A DNA stretch of 64,000 nt, from positions 5,704,001-5,768,000 of the forward strand of contig JAQQWL010000011.1 in the NCBI GenBank assembly GCA_038363925.1. The letters run 5' to 3'. Source of the DNA: Apiospora phragmitis (taxonomy: Eukaryota; Ascomycota; Sordariomycetes; Amphisphaeriales; Apiosporaceae). Shown here piece by piece: positions 1 to 10,912 of this stretch. Position numbers and translations under genes: made by a program. The notes below the pieces were generated by a model. It was not told the DNA's origin. It made no database searches and saw only the letters and a program-made list of their open reading frames with translations. Numbering within the stretch: the first letter of the stretch is position 1; each line of letters begins with the position of its first letter.

Positions 1-3000
1 AGGGGCATACCTTTTCGGATGAAGGGGAGAGGAATATGAGGCGAGCGCTTTTGGTGGATTCAACGACTATTTCCGTCGCAAGAAGATCAAACTGCAGAAT
101 CTTGACTCGGAACTCAGAGCTTCTGCTAACGATAACCCCCAAATATTCAAAGGGGTGGTGGCACATGTGACTGGCTATACCCAGCCTCCACTTCATGTGT
201 GAGTTGACCAAGACCACCCACAATGCCATACCCAATCTGACTTTCAACTTCAGCCTTCATCGTGAACTGGTTCAACATGGTGCAGGTTTCTTGCAGTACC
301 TGGATTCCAAGACCATGGCCACTCATATCATCGCATCACATCTGCCGCCCAAGAAAATGGTCGAATTCAGCAAGTACAGGATCGTCAAGCCAGCCTGGGT
401 CATGGACTCTATCCAGGCTGGGAGGCTTCTACCGTGGACAGACTATCGTGTTATCGAAGAGACTCCAAGACAGAAGACGTTGAAATTTGACGGGACAAAT
501 CTAGCTAGTCAGACAAATACGCAAACGTCACCCTTGGCTGGCTACCGTGAGCAATCCAACAACAGCTACTATACCAACCAGCTAAAGGGGTTTGCCGAAA
601 GTGTAGATGGGGCCAGTACTCACAACAGCTCACCAGCCCAAGCTCGTATGAACACGCCTTCGAAGTACCAGGCTGTAAGCGCCAATAATCTCTCTTCGGT
701 GCCTACAAAATCAGATCCCAAGAACGATGGGTCCGGAATGCCGCAGTCCACTGATACATCTGCCGAAGGAGATGAAATCAGTCTTGTGCAGCATCCCGAT
801 GCACAAGAGGATATCACCATGCCAGACGATGATGCTCCAATCACCGAGGAGGCAGTAAGTGTGCCTACTGAGATATGGAAAGAGATGACGTCCGAAGAGC
901 ACAATGCGGTATTGCTTCAGGATCCGAGAATGCGCAAATCGTCGACTGCCAACCCAGATTTTATCAAGCAATACTACGCCGAAAGCCGTCTTCACCATCT
1001 GTCGACATGGAAAGCTGAATTGAAGTCGAGAATGCAGAAACTTGCAGCCGAAAAGGGGCCTCAAGCAAAACCCCTGAAGAGGACGCCGGGTGCGCGTCAC
1101 TACATTATGCATGTCGACTTTGACAGTTTTTTCTGTGCTGTTTCCCTCAAAAGCGCCCCACTTCGCCGACAAGCCCACTGTTGTTGCCCATGGGGCCGGC
1201 AATGGATCAGAAATTGCCAGTTGCAATTATCCTGCCCGGAAGTTTGGCGTGAAGAACGGAATGTGGATGAAGAGGGCTAGGGAGCTATGCCCCGAACTCA
1301 ATGTTCTGCCATACAATTTCCCTGCCTACGAAGAAGCAAGCCGTCTCTTTTATGAATCTATCCTCGAATTCGGCGGTGTGGTTCAGAGTGTCAGTATTGA
1401 TGAGGCTCTGATCGATGTAACCTCGGTGATACTGAAAGCCGCCGGCTCTAGTGGAGGAGGTGTAGACGAAGGGAGCATTTGGAGGGAGCAGGAGAAGGCA
1501 GGTCAGATTGCACTGGATCTCCGTGGGCTGGTCAAGGAAAAGACTGGCTGTGCCGTCTCGGTTGGCATTGGCGGCAACATCCTCCTTGCTAAAGTGGCTT
1601 TGCGAAAAGCCAAGCCAGCAGGCCAATTCCAAATGAAACCCGAAGATGTGCTTGCCATCCTTGGAGAGCTCAAAGTCGACGATCTTCCAGGTGTTGCTTA
1701 TAGCATTACGGGCAAGCTGGAAGAAATAGGGGTCAAGTATGTTAGCGATATTCGACAAATTTCCAAGGAGCATCTCACTGGAACCCTCGGCCCAAAGACT
1801 GGAGAGAAGCTATGGGAGTATGCCCGGGGAATCGACCGAGCGGAGGTCGGTGACCATCCGATCCGAAAATCAGTCTCGGCGGAGGTGAACTGGGGAATCA
1901 GATTCATCAATCAGGAGGAAGCTGAAGAGTTCGTGTTCAACCTATGCAAGGAACTTGAGCGCCGTCTGCTCAACGAACAGGTGAAGGGCAAACAACTTAC
2001 TATCAAAATCATGAGGAGAGCTGCCGATGCGCCATTGGATCCACCGAAACATCTCGGACATGGCAAGTGTGACACATTCAACAAGAGCACCATGTTCGGT
2101 GTCGCCACACACGATGCCCAGGTACTTGGCAAGGAAGCTGTGTCCATGCTGCGCTCCTTCAAGTTCAACGCTGGCGACCTTCGTGGTCTCGGTGTGCAGC
2201 TGACTAAATTAGAACCCCTAAAGACGTCAGCAGCCGCGCCGGATGGCAGCCAGAAACAACTCAATTTTGGTACATTCAGACCATCAACGACTGCGACGAA
2301 AGCGGCTTTGGACCCCATACAAGACACTGGCAGCCCTGAAAAGCCAAAATCGCCTCCAGGCCGCAGTGGGCCAAATGACCCTATCATAGACGGGCCCCTG
2401 ACTCCCAGAAAGCCCAAAGGAAGCGCAGTACACCCGGCCTTCACATTAACGAAGGTGAACGAGAAAGATGGCAAGGCGAGGACGCCCCTGAACATAGGGG
2501 GCACGCAGTTCGTGATCCCCACCAATCCCGACCCAGCCGTCCTGGCAGAACTGCCCAACGACATTCGCGCCCGGTTACTAGCTCAGGCCAGCCGATCCTC
2601 CGAGAGCAGGGAGCCGTCACCAGCTCTAGGAAGGTCTAGGACCCAGAGCCCTGCCTTGTCGCTTGACGAGATCCCGCCCGAATTTGACCCGGAAGTCTTC
2701 GGTGCACTGCCGGACGACGTGAAGATGGAGATCTTGGCCTCGTACAAACAGACGCGGGTCGCTGGGGCGGTGGCGGCGGCACCACAAAGCCGCCTGCCCC
2801 AGTCACCGCGTAAGGACCGCCTCATCCAGCCCACGAAGAAGACGACGCCGACGAAGCGTGGTCGGCCGGCGGGGATGCCGTCGTTGCGCGCCAGAGAGCG
2901 CCAGGCCGATGCCAACGCCAAGATTGTTCAAACCAACTTCCTATCCCTGAGGAACAACAGCAACCAAACAGGCGGCGAAGGCAGCGCCGCCGCCGCCGCC

Positions 3001-3570
3001 GACGAAGGGGCCGAAACCCCTGACGATTCGTTATGGGAGGAGCTCGATCCCGAATTCCTGGCCGAGCTACCCGAGGACATGCGGAAAGAGGTCGTCGCGG
3101 AGCACAGGCGGATGAAGGCGCAGCGCTCCGGGCTGGATCTCCGGGCTATCAACAACCACCGCAAGCGCCTTTTGCAGCAGCAAGATTCGGACGGCGAGGA
3201 CATGGTTCTCCCCGGCGGACAGACGACGCTGCAGTTCGCGCCGAAACCGGCCAAGGTGGCCTTCACGAGCGCCGGGCTCACGACCATAGCCGAGATCACG
3301 GATATGCTGAACGTCTGGTACAAGGAGACGGTGACCGAAGGGCCGCATCGAAATGACGTGGAGATGCTGGAAAAGTACCTGGTCAGAGTCGTGTTCGAGG
3401 AGCGAGATTTGAATAAAGTTGCGAAGGTTTTGAAATGGATTGGTTACTTGAACGAGGAAGACGTATCTGACAGCCCTGGTAAGACGATCTGGAAGGCGGT
3501 CTTGCAGGAAGTGAAGGCGGCAGTGCAAAAGGCTGTGCACAGCACGGGACGAGGCTCCTTGGTAATATGA
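1..3570 (+). CDS. REV1: DNA repair protein Rev1 (Y-family deoxycytidyl transferase), 5' partial
   Basis: Translesion-synthesis polymerase that inserts dCMP opposite lesions and scaffolds Pol zeta in the nucleus. The 5' end lies outside the window. Exon 1 runs to 198, a 55 bp intron follows (199-253, donor GTGAGT), and the spliced frame gives a BRCT domain at about 130-480. The Y-polymerase palm starts with DFDSFF near 1110-1130; the second catalytic motif SIDEALID is at about 1393-1416. Three UBM-like motifs with an LPxD core follow at about 2524-2586, 2681-2740 and 3043-3095, then the Rev1 C-terminal protein-interaction domain to the TGA at 3568-3570. Two frame breaks are visible: one near 27-32, where HTFSDEGE must join EYEASAFGG (a splice acceptor at 23-24 is an alternative), and one at about 1149-1160 (AAAAGCGCCCC), just after DFDSFF, where the frame moves by one. 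Domain order and motifs leave no doubt about the family. Confidence 0.96.
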
Positions 3571-4079
3571 AGCCGACCCCTTTGGATTTCAAGGAGCGGT
3601 TCCGTTCTGGCGTAGACTTATGAGACACGAGCATGATGATATTAATGAAAGATACATATCTCTAGACAACCATCGAACTTGTCTGAATTTTCAACTGAAT
3701 TCGTATTTTGTCTATGAATCAATACCCTAATTCTATGAGAGCCATGCTAACCCATAGCCTCCTCCGTTTGGGTATCGTTTTGTCTATAGCCACCCCAACG
3801 CCATGGCCTCCCGAGAACCAGGTCAACCCAAACGCCTTCAAACAACAGCATACGCGAATTCCCAAGTGAGAGCCGGAAATGGCACAGCAGCCTCAAGAGA
3901 ATGAACGGCACCTATGCAACCTTAGAACGAAGATCAACATAACAAACCCGACACTACCTCCCCAACTCCATTTACAACGCGCCCAGAGAAAGAGCCATGC
4001 CTCTAGCAAACAAGACAGCCCAGATCACGGTAGCTGTCATGGCGGCAGCATTCTTTTGGCGTGTTTGTCGCAGTTGGTG
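3571..4079. other. Intergenic, convergent 3' regions
   Basis: REV1 (+) and the WSC gene (-) converge on this stretch. Short open frames occur but none resembles a protein. No RNA gene or repeat was seen. Confidence 0.6.
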
Positions 4080-4559
4080 TCATTGTCCTGGAGGAGTACT
4101 CAAGGTGCTGCTTGCAGATGAAGCGACGGTGCTGTTGTAGATGCTGAGCCGCAGATTGCCACCGCAGGCGAGGGTCTTGTCGCCAGAACACGGCATGTCA
4201 CAGTCGGCGCTGTTCTGTTTGGTGGCACGAAGGTTGATCTCATTGCCGCACCAGCACTCGCGGGACCACTGGAGCCCGGCGAACCTGTACTTGCTGCAGA
4301 AATCCAGGCACAAGGGCACCGTCATCTGGTCGGGCTTGATCTCGGACTCGTCTTTAAGAGTGCGACTGGTGGAACCATTAAGCCCTTGCGTCTCTAGGTA
4401 GCACCCGCCGTAAACGAAGGCGGAGCTGCCGTTGAAGTTGGCGAGGTCATCTGCGGTGGCAGTGGATGAGTAGAGGGCGAGCATGGTGATGGTGACGAGG
4501 GAGATGGCCATGCGAGAAGTTTTCATGGTAGCCATGTTGATGGGCCAGCCAAGCAGCAA
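4080..4559 (-). CDS. Small secreted single-WSC-domain protein
   Basis: A 159-aa protein from the first ATG. A later in-frame ATG (residue 12, near 4526) may be the real start because it places the hydrophobic signal peptide (ISLVTITMLALYSS) at the N terminus, with likely cleavage after TATA. The mature part is one WSC domain of about 90 residues with the typical cysteine spacing: YGGCYLE, CLDFC, the CWCG motif, CDMPC and a final CGG before a conserved L-x-IYN end. WSC domains bind carbohydrate, and secreted forms act at the cell wall. It ends shortly after the domain in an S/T-rich tail, with no transmembrane segment or GPI signal, unlike Wsc1-type sensors. No intron is needed. It stands alone, with about 0.9 kb of non-coding DNA upstream. 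The domain call is solid; substrate and role are unknown. Confidence 0.85.
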   Translation of the reverse strand: MLLGWPINMATMKTSRMAISLVTITMLALYSSTATADDLANFNGSSAFVYGGCYLETQGLNGSTSRTLKDESEIKPDQMTVPLCLDFCSKYRFAGLQWSRECWCGNEINLRATKQNSADCDMPCSGDKTLACGGNLRLSIYNSTVASSASSTLSTPPGQ

Positions 4560-5504
4560 GTAAGCAAGTAGTAGAACGTATAGAGAGGAAGAATAGACTA
4601 AGTCTAATATGTCTCAGAGACTATGCTGTGATGGAGTTTGGGGTATTTGTTTCCGTGATAAGCCAAACACTTCCAAGATGATTGATGTTTGTAGAAGTGC
4701 AAAGTACTGAGGAACGAATAAGTTGGAAGAAGATCGTCAAGAGATCGAAACCCAAGGGGCCCAAGAAAGACAAAAAGGCGTTGCAGTCAGTCAAGTCGAT
4801 TTCGACAGCGACGAGGCAGAAGAAGGAGCGACAGCCAGATCTGGGAAGGTGGAAATTGCAGGTGTCCTTGGCTGCCACACATCGACTTCTCACTCGAGGA
4901 AAGAGGGCTTCATCCAGCTTTTTCGCCATGTCGAGGGTCTAGGCGCTACACCTGCATTGATAACGGTCAGGCTAGCTAAGAAAGTCTTAGCAATCCATAC
5001 TAATCAGCGGCCGCCAAACTCAGGTAGGTACCGATGGGATGGAACGGAACAGGAAGTCATCAAACGATAGACCATTAGCTGACCGGGCCTGACGCCGCCT
5101 GACTGGGAGCTGATGTGTGCTGAAGGCCCGAGATGGTCTGCTCACTTAACGAATAGAAGCACGCTAACCTAGCAAAAGCGAACAAAAGCAAGCACGTACC
5201 GCAGCCGACAAGCACATGTGCAGTCAGCAGCAAGTGGCAGTGGCCATTCAAGAGCCAGAGCACATTTCCATTGGCACTGGTCGAAGCGACGAGATGTGTG
5301 CCACTATGTACTTGGTGATATTTAATCATCCTTTGTTTCTGGGTATCATGACTTCCCTTTTCTACCAACAACTTTTATGTCATACGCTTACATACCAGTC
5401 GCGTCATGATGCAATCATGAAGCATGTAGGCCGAGGTCTGGTGTATCCTAAATGGAGTGCCTACGTCAACCCGCGTATAAAACGATATAATGCATAGAAC
5501 ATCA
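4560..5504. other. Intergenic between WSC gene and OCT1
   Basis: Upstream region of the WSC gene (-) and 3' side of OCT1 (-). Open frames at 4682-5070 have low-complexity K/E/Q content without recognisable domains and were not called. No RNA gene or repeat was seen. Confidence 0.55.
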
Positions 5505-7922
5505 CTAATCATGGCGGTCATCCTGGATGCCCCAGCTGCCAACGAGCCTCATGGCTTTCTCGTCGCCGTTGATTAGTCGCTCGTCCTGCAATGCGTCCGA
5601 CAGGCACCTCCAGGGATCGCGACTTCCACCCCCACTTCAGCAGGTTTTCCTTTAGTCGTTCACCATTCGCTCTATTGAGGGCGGATCCGTTCTGTCCGGC
5701 CGAGAAGACCACTCTCCAGACGCGTTCCGAGAGGACTTGGTCGAAGAGATAACTATAGTAAGTGCTGCCGTAGCCAAACAGGTGTCCGAAAAAGCCTTGC
5801 CATCGGGTCCCTTCCGCATCAGGCGGCAGCTTGCCATAGGTGCGTTGCAAGCTATGATATACCCCGGTAGACTCGAAGTCGGTTTGACCGGGGCGTAGTG
5901 CATGATATTGTTGGTCCAACATGGCCATGATGATCTGGTTTTCTCTATCCGATGCCTCGAAGCGTTTCAGAACCTGCAGTCGCTCCGATACCAGTTCATA
6001 TGGTAAGGGCTCATCGGTTTCGTAGTGCCGGGCAAACATTTGCAGAACCGTCGGGTCGGCGCAAAAGTGCTCCATCAAAGTAGACGGCAACTCGGCAAAA
6101 TCTGTGGCACATCTGGTTCCCGCCACATTCTGGAGCGAAGTGCGGGCTAGGACCGAGTGGATGGCATGTCCCATCTCGTGGAAGAGCGTCTCCATTTGGT
6201 AGTAGTGCAGTAGGGCCGGCTCATTCTTTGTTGACCGCTCGTGGTGGAAGTCGCATACTAACGCGATGGTCGGCAGTTGCTTGACAGAACCCACTTGCTT
6301 GGATACATGCATGCCATCGTTCGCCTCTGCAATAGCCGCGTCCGTTGATGCCTCCTCTCGCCTGTTGGAAATGGCCTGTGCTGCTTCGTGGATCTCTTGT
6401 TCGGAGATCTGCCTGGAGCAGCGAACGGTGAAATGGGCAGGGTTGGGCGACTTATCCGCTCGATAGAACAGATCGCAGTATAGCACAGCGACATGGCCAT
6501 CTGTATCCGAGATGACGTCTAAGCGCCTCACGTCAGGGTGCCATGTCTCTCCAGGCAAAGTATCTCTAGGCACGAGCCTGATGCCATACAGGCGCGTAAA
6601 CAGCCTCGAGAGGCCCTGCATGACTGTCCCAAGCGAGAAATATGATGAAAGAATGTCATGGTCGCGCCTTCGCGATCTCATGTCCCTTCTTATACTCCTC
6701 CATCCTTGTCCCAAGGGTGCAAATCGGTGGCACTGGAAGCGTGGATATTCTGCCCCTTGGCTTGCATAAGGTCTGATATCTCCTGTTCAACCCGTGGGCC
6801 ATTGTACTTTGCCAAGGCCAGCAAAAACTGATGAACAGACTCCGGGGTCTTGGCCATCATCCTATCCCGCAACGCCAACTGACCGTAATTCTCAAAGCCC
6901 GATAGGTTGGCGAGCTCAGCTCTCAGCTTCAGGCATAGTCTCCAGTACCTTGACTGATCGATCTGACGCGGTCCTGGTCGCATAATAGATGGCCTCGCGG
7001 GTGGCTTCATCGTGGACACTGCGCAAAGCTACTGTCGCCGCGGGGGACATTGACGGTAGGTACAGGAAGCCTCGATGAGTGTAGCTCTGAGCCATATGTG
7101 GATCCATGCCATGGAATTTACTACTCGGAAGTACTATTCGGTGTTGCTCTGGGCTCATGTCCTCGACAAAGACCGAACCCAGCTCGCTGATTTGCTGTGA
7201 TATCTCGACAAATCTATTCCGCGGCCCTTCGGGCAAGTGGATGGCTGATTTCATAAAGTCCTGCTGCAGAAGTTCACCAACAGTTCTCTCCTCTTCGGTC
7301 CAGCTAGACACCACTTCCGGATTGTCCAAAGCCTTCCCAAGCTGGTCGCTCAAGCCGGTGGTGGTATTCAGCTGGTTCATGTATTGGTAGACCAACGACC
7401 AGGCGTGAGAGGCGGCCTCCTGTATTCGTCCATCTGGATGTGTTACACGCACGAAGTCGGAGACATCCAACACTCTACACAGCAGGTCGCTGAGCCGGTC
7501 CATGTCCCGAACCACTGATTTATACTCCTCCACTGTGGACGCCGCCAGGACCTTGTCGACCAGCTTCTGCGCCCTCTCTAATGTGTTATTCGCGAAGACA
7601 ATAAAGCCCTTGGGCGACGTGAGGTATTTATTCCTGAAGAGGCCGACATTTGCGCTGCCTACTGCCCGGCTAGACGGTGACTCGAACTCCTTAAAGGTCT
7701 GGGGCGAGTCGAAGAGCTGTCGCAACAGGAGTCGTCATGGTTGGCACCCGGCTGAGAATGAAAAGCAGGCGTGTTCGCAGGATCGAGTCGCGCAGCACCC
7801 GTCGCTGCTCCAGCCAGCCAGCGGCGTTGTTGGGGTTGGGATGCTTGTCGGACTCTGCATCTGGAACAGGCCCGCAGACCGGAGCGAGTAGCTTTCCACA
7901 TGGCTGCTACAAACGACAACAC
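5505..7922 (-). CDS. OCT1: Mitochondrial intermediate peptidase Oct1 (M3 metallopeptidase), with frame breaks
   Basis: Matrix thimet-type peptidase that removes an octapeptide from imported precursors after MPP cleavage. Translation from 7922 (or from the second ATG at 7901) gives an arginine-rich presequence (MWKATRSGLRACSRCRV), then the alpha-helical M3 N-terminal region, then the zinc site LFHEMGHAIHS (HExxH) on the complement of about 6170-6200, and the C-terminal helical domain. The full protein needs four frame joins, near 7731 (after PGANHDD, into LRQLFDSPQ), 6932 (extra C between LETM and LKLRAEL), about 6700 (after PWDKD, before IRRDMRSR) and 5629-5633 (a run of five C where four fit). 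The last join restores the family ending SWGIQDDR, with stop at 5505-5507. The join at 6700 is the least certain because a few residues may be missing. OCT1 is normally important for respiration, so decay is less likely than sequence error. It diverges from the MICOS gene across 368 bp. Confidence 0.95.
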
Positions 7923-8290
7923 AACATGGCTGATAAGCCCCCAAGGAGGTGGCGCTCTTAGGTACGAACAGATGTGAGATTGTACAAGTAAGAACTAAGA
8001 CAAGTATAATACAGAAAGTGTTGGCGCAGTTCTGAATGTTTGGATTTGAGGTCAATCCAATTGCAAACATACAAGTATGAATGATTTCATAAAGCCGTCC
8101 TTACTTAATCGTCAATTTGGTGAGCAAGCAAGCAAGCTCCAGAAAAAAAAAGTGTTACCGAATCGGCCGCCTGGACCGGGATTAGCCGCCAAAAAAGACA
8201 TCACTGGTGCCAAAGCTTGGAAACTGACGTTTGACGACCATTCGAAGTTGACAGAAACCCACCTACTTTCACTACCAATTGAAGGGCATC
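7923..8290. promoter_or_regulatory. Shared divergent promoter region, OCT1 / MICOS subunit
   Basis: The 368 bp between the start codons of OCT1 (-) and the MIC26/MIC27 gene (+) must hold both promoters, unless the transcripts overlap. Both products are mitochondrial. No TATA box or named binding site was assigned with confidence. Confidence 0.5.
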
Positions 8291-9191
8291 ATGGCTTCCA
8301 GAGTGCTGCTGCGACGGGTAAGATGCCAATTGAATTGCTCGTACTTCCGATCGACATACTGACAACTACGATTTAGCGCGCTGCCGCTCCTCTAATGGCC
8401 ACGGCTCTTGTGGGAGCATCGCTAATTCCATCGGTCGCACTGGCAGAAGCGCCAGCGGAGGTACTACTTCCCATCTCCCCTCGACAGCAACATGTCCAAG
8501 GTGGTGATTTGAGTACTCACTAAACATCTGTCTACAGAACCGATCGAGGAAGCCCATCTACGATGACTACGAAGTCGCCACGCCGCTTCCCACTGTCTCT
8601 ACACCTAAGCCATCGCCCTTCTCCGATACGATCCCGCGCACATCTGAGCCCGAGGTCATCACGCGGCCCCATGGCCCGACGCCCACAGACCGGCTGGCCG
8701 AGCGAATAGGCAAAGCGCGGCTGTTTCTGTACAAGCAGGCGACAACGGCCGAGGACGCTGTCAACGCCGCCATGGACCGGGCCTTCCACCTGGAGAAGTC
8801 CTTCACCTCGACGGTGGCCTCGCTGGCGCCCCCGCGCGAGAGCGGCGAGAGGCTGATGCCGGGCCTCGTCTACGTGCTCGTCGCGGGCATGGCCGGCAGC
8901 ATCGTGACGCGCAACCGCAACGTCGTCTTCCGCGCCGCCCTGCCGCTGGCCCTCGGCGTCGGCGCCGGCTGGCTCGTCCTCCCCGTCACCATGACCAACG
9001 TGAGCGGCCTGCTCTGGACCTACGAGCAGCGCTTCCCCGTCGTCGCCCAGGCCCACCTCCAGGCCCGCGAGAGCATCCAGCGCACCTGGCACGCCGCCAA
9101 GGTCCACTCGGACCTGTCCAAGCGCTACGTCGACGACAAGGTGATGACCGCCCGGGATACCGTCGAGGATTGGGTCAAGAAGGGCAAATAG
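8291..9191 (+). CDS. MIC26/MIC27: MICOS complex subunit, apolipoprotein O family (Mic26/Mic27)
   Basis: Inner-membrane protein of the MICOS complex, which shapes cristae junctions. Three exons: 8291-8317, 8377-8460 and 8538-9191, separated by introns of 59 bp (8318-8376, GTAAGA/TTTAG) and 77 bp (8461-8537, GTACTA/TACAG). The spliced frame is 765 bp, 254 aa, with no break. The N terminus is arginine-rich (MASRVLLRRRAA) followed by a hydrophobic segment, a proline-rich linker, and the ApoO domain from about residue 100. The domain has two membrane-associated stretches (LVYVLVAGMAGSIV and ALPLALGVGAGWLVLPV) around a short basic loop (TRNRN), and a helical C-terminal tail. It diverges from OCT1 and converges with TPC1. 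The family is clear; Mic26 and Mic27 cannot be separated by eye. Confidence 0.9.
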
Positions 9192-9757
9192 ACAAAGCCA
9201 AAACAAAGGAAAACTGGATGAGCATGAGTCTGGGCGGGGCAAGCATATAAGTTGCTGGCACAGACTCTGCATCCATTGGGGAGCAGACTAGGTAGAAAGA
9301 CTGCATGCTATCCTACAAAGAGCCTGTATTATAATGAATAGACACAGCATTTTCTATGTTCGAGAAGTTTAAATGTATTCTGAAGATTGTTACATGGCTT
9401 GTATAAAATAGGCATTTTTATGAATCTTCTTCTAAACTTGTGGCCACCAGTCAGTACAGGCGCCAAAATTCAAGTAATTCAAGAAACATCAGATAGATGG
9501 CCTCGGGATGAGATCGGTTTTGTGGACATAGTGAGCTTGCTAGTTCCCACTGCGTGAGTTGGCCATCGTAAGTTTTAAAGAGTATCACCATCGCATTGAA
9601 TTCTATCTTCATGCGACCAAATCTATAGTAGTCCAGAAACCAATCTTTCCATGCCTCTGTTTTAGGATTCCTACCACGTTACAGTGTACATAGGATATGG
9701 GCCCCTTTTTCCACTCAAGCCTATCCATTCATGAATGAATATCCTACTCCTTAACGA
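9192..9757. other. Intergenic, convergent 3' regions
   Basis: Tail-to-tail spacer between the MICOS gene (+) and TPC1 (-). It is moderately AT-rich and presumably holds both 3' UTRs. Nothing else is supported. Confidence 0.6.
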
Positions 9758-10912
9758 CTAAACCTTTTCTTCCTGCTGCTGTCCCTTGTCGATCATGAGA
9801 TGTAGGACTCGTTCGTAAGTCCACATGGTGACCGCACTTGCCGGCGCTGCCTTAATAAGGCTGACTGTCAATCCCCGGTACAAACCCTTGAAACCCTCCC
9901 TCGCGACTATGGACCGCAGGGCCTCCACCATGCCGGACTCGTACAGTGGGATGTTCTTGTGCACGTAGCGGACCCGCGTCGGGCCCTGGACTTGTATTCG
10001 CTTCCTCACGAGGTCGAGGGGAAAGACGCCCGTCTTGGCCACCACGCTAGCAACTACGCCGGCCGTAGCGTCGCCGCTGCTAAAGGGGAGGTCGAGCTGC
10101 CCCATGGGCCGTCGAAGCCCCTCGTACATGGCGAAGAACAGGCCCATGTACGGTACGATCTGCGCGATGCCCGGCCCGATGCCGCGAAAGAACCCCTTGG
10201 CGCCCTCGTCCCGCTGGATGTCCCGGATCGCGCGCCAGAGGCCCGTGTAGACGCGCTCCGTGCCTGGGCCGCGAAGCGCGTGCGCAGAAGGTCCAACGGG
10301 TACGTAGTCGCGGTGGCCGCTGCGCCGGCCGCGGCACCAGACACGAAGCTCTCCACGCCCTTGGGCAGGGTGCCCTCCCCGAAGACCCGGTGCAGCAGCA
10401 GGGTGATGGAGCGGTACGAGGTAAACTGCACAGCGGCATACGAGACGTACATGAGCTCGGCGGGGACGTTGCCCTTCCAGAGGCCCGGGACGCCCTCATG
10501 GCGCAGGATGTGGCGGAGGGTCGCGAGCGTGCCCTTGTAGACGGGCGAGCCGCGGGGCAGGCCCGAGTGCGAGAGCGGGTCGGAGAGCGAGTGCGACTGG
10601 AGCTGCAGCCGGATCTTGACCACGTCCAGCGGCGCGATGACGAAGCGCGAGATCAGGCCTGCGGTGGCGCCAGCGATCACGACTTGCCACCGGGTGCCCT
10701 GTTTGGTTTATTTATGGATAAGCTTAGGTTGAGGGAGATGTATTTTAAGACGAGAGGGAAGTGTAAAGAAGATTCAGAGAGAAGAATGAAAACTAGCTAG
10801 CAGTTGGTGTCCCGTGTAATCTATTTGGGATATCTACGTTTGGTTTCGCAACTCTCGTTCCCCAAACTTGCTGACTCACCTCATCTTGAAGACGTTGGCC
10901 GCTCTTCGACAT
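9758..10912 (-). CDS. TPC1: Mitochondrial thiamine pyrophosphate carrier (SLC25 family), one frame break
   Basis: Inner-membrane carrier importing thiamine pyrophosphate. Exon 1 is 10880-10912 (11 codons, [11 protein letters not shown]), then a 181 bp intron (10699-10879, donor GTGAGT, acceptor ACAG), then a long exon to the TAG at 9758-9760. All three carrier repeats are present with their signature motifs [16 protein letters not shown] and PLDLVRKR, and six transmembrane helices, about 320 aa. One base is missing near 10259-10266 (CAGGCACG): the frame up to RFAAQ must join [12 protein letters not shown]. The restored order of helices is normal, so this is probably an error in a short G run. 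Substrate assignment rests on overall similarity to fungal Tpc1 (short N terminus, [14 protein letters not shown] start). Another SLC25 substrate is possible. Confidence 0.87.

Noticed and set aside
1911..2564. 217-aa open frame on the minus strand inside REV1
   Set aside because: It is antisense to the Rev1 coding region and has no domain. GC-rich coding DNA commonly leaves such frames open.
8532..9272. 246-aa minus-strand frame opposite the MICOS gene
   Set aside because: The plus strand splices perfectly into an ApoO-family protein; the minus frame is a G/D/R/H-rich shadow.
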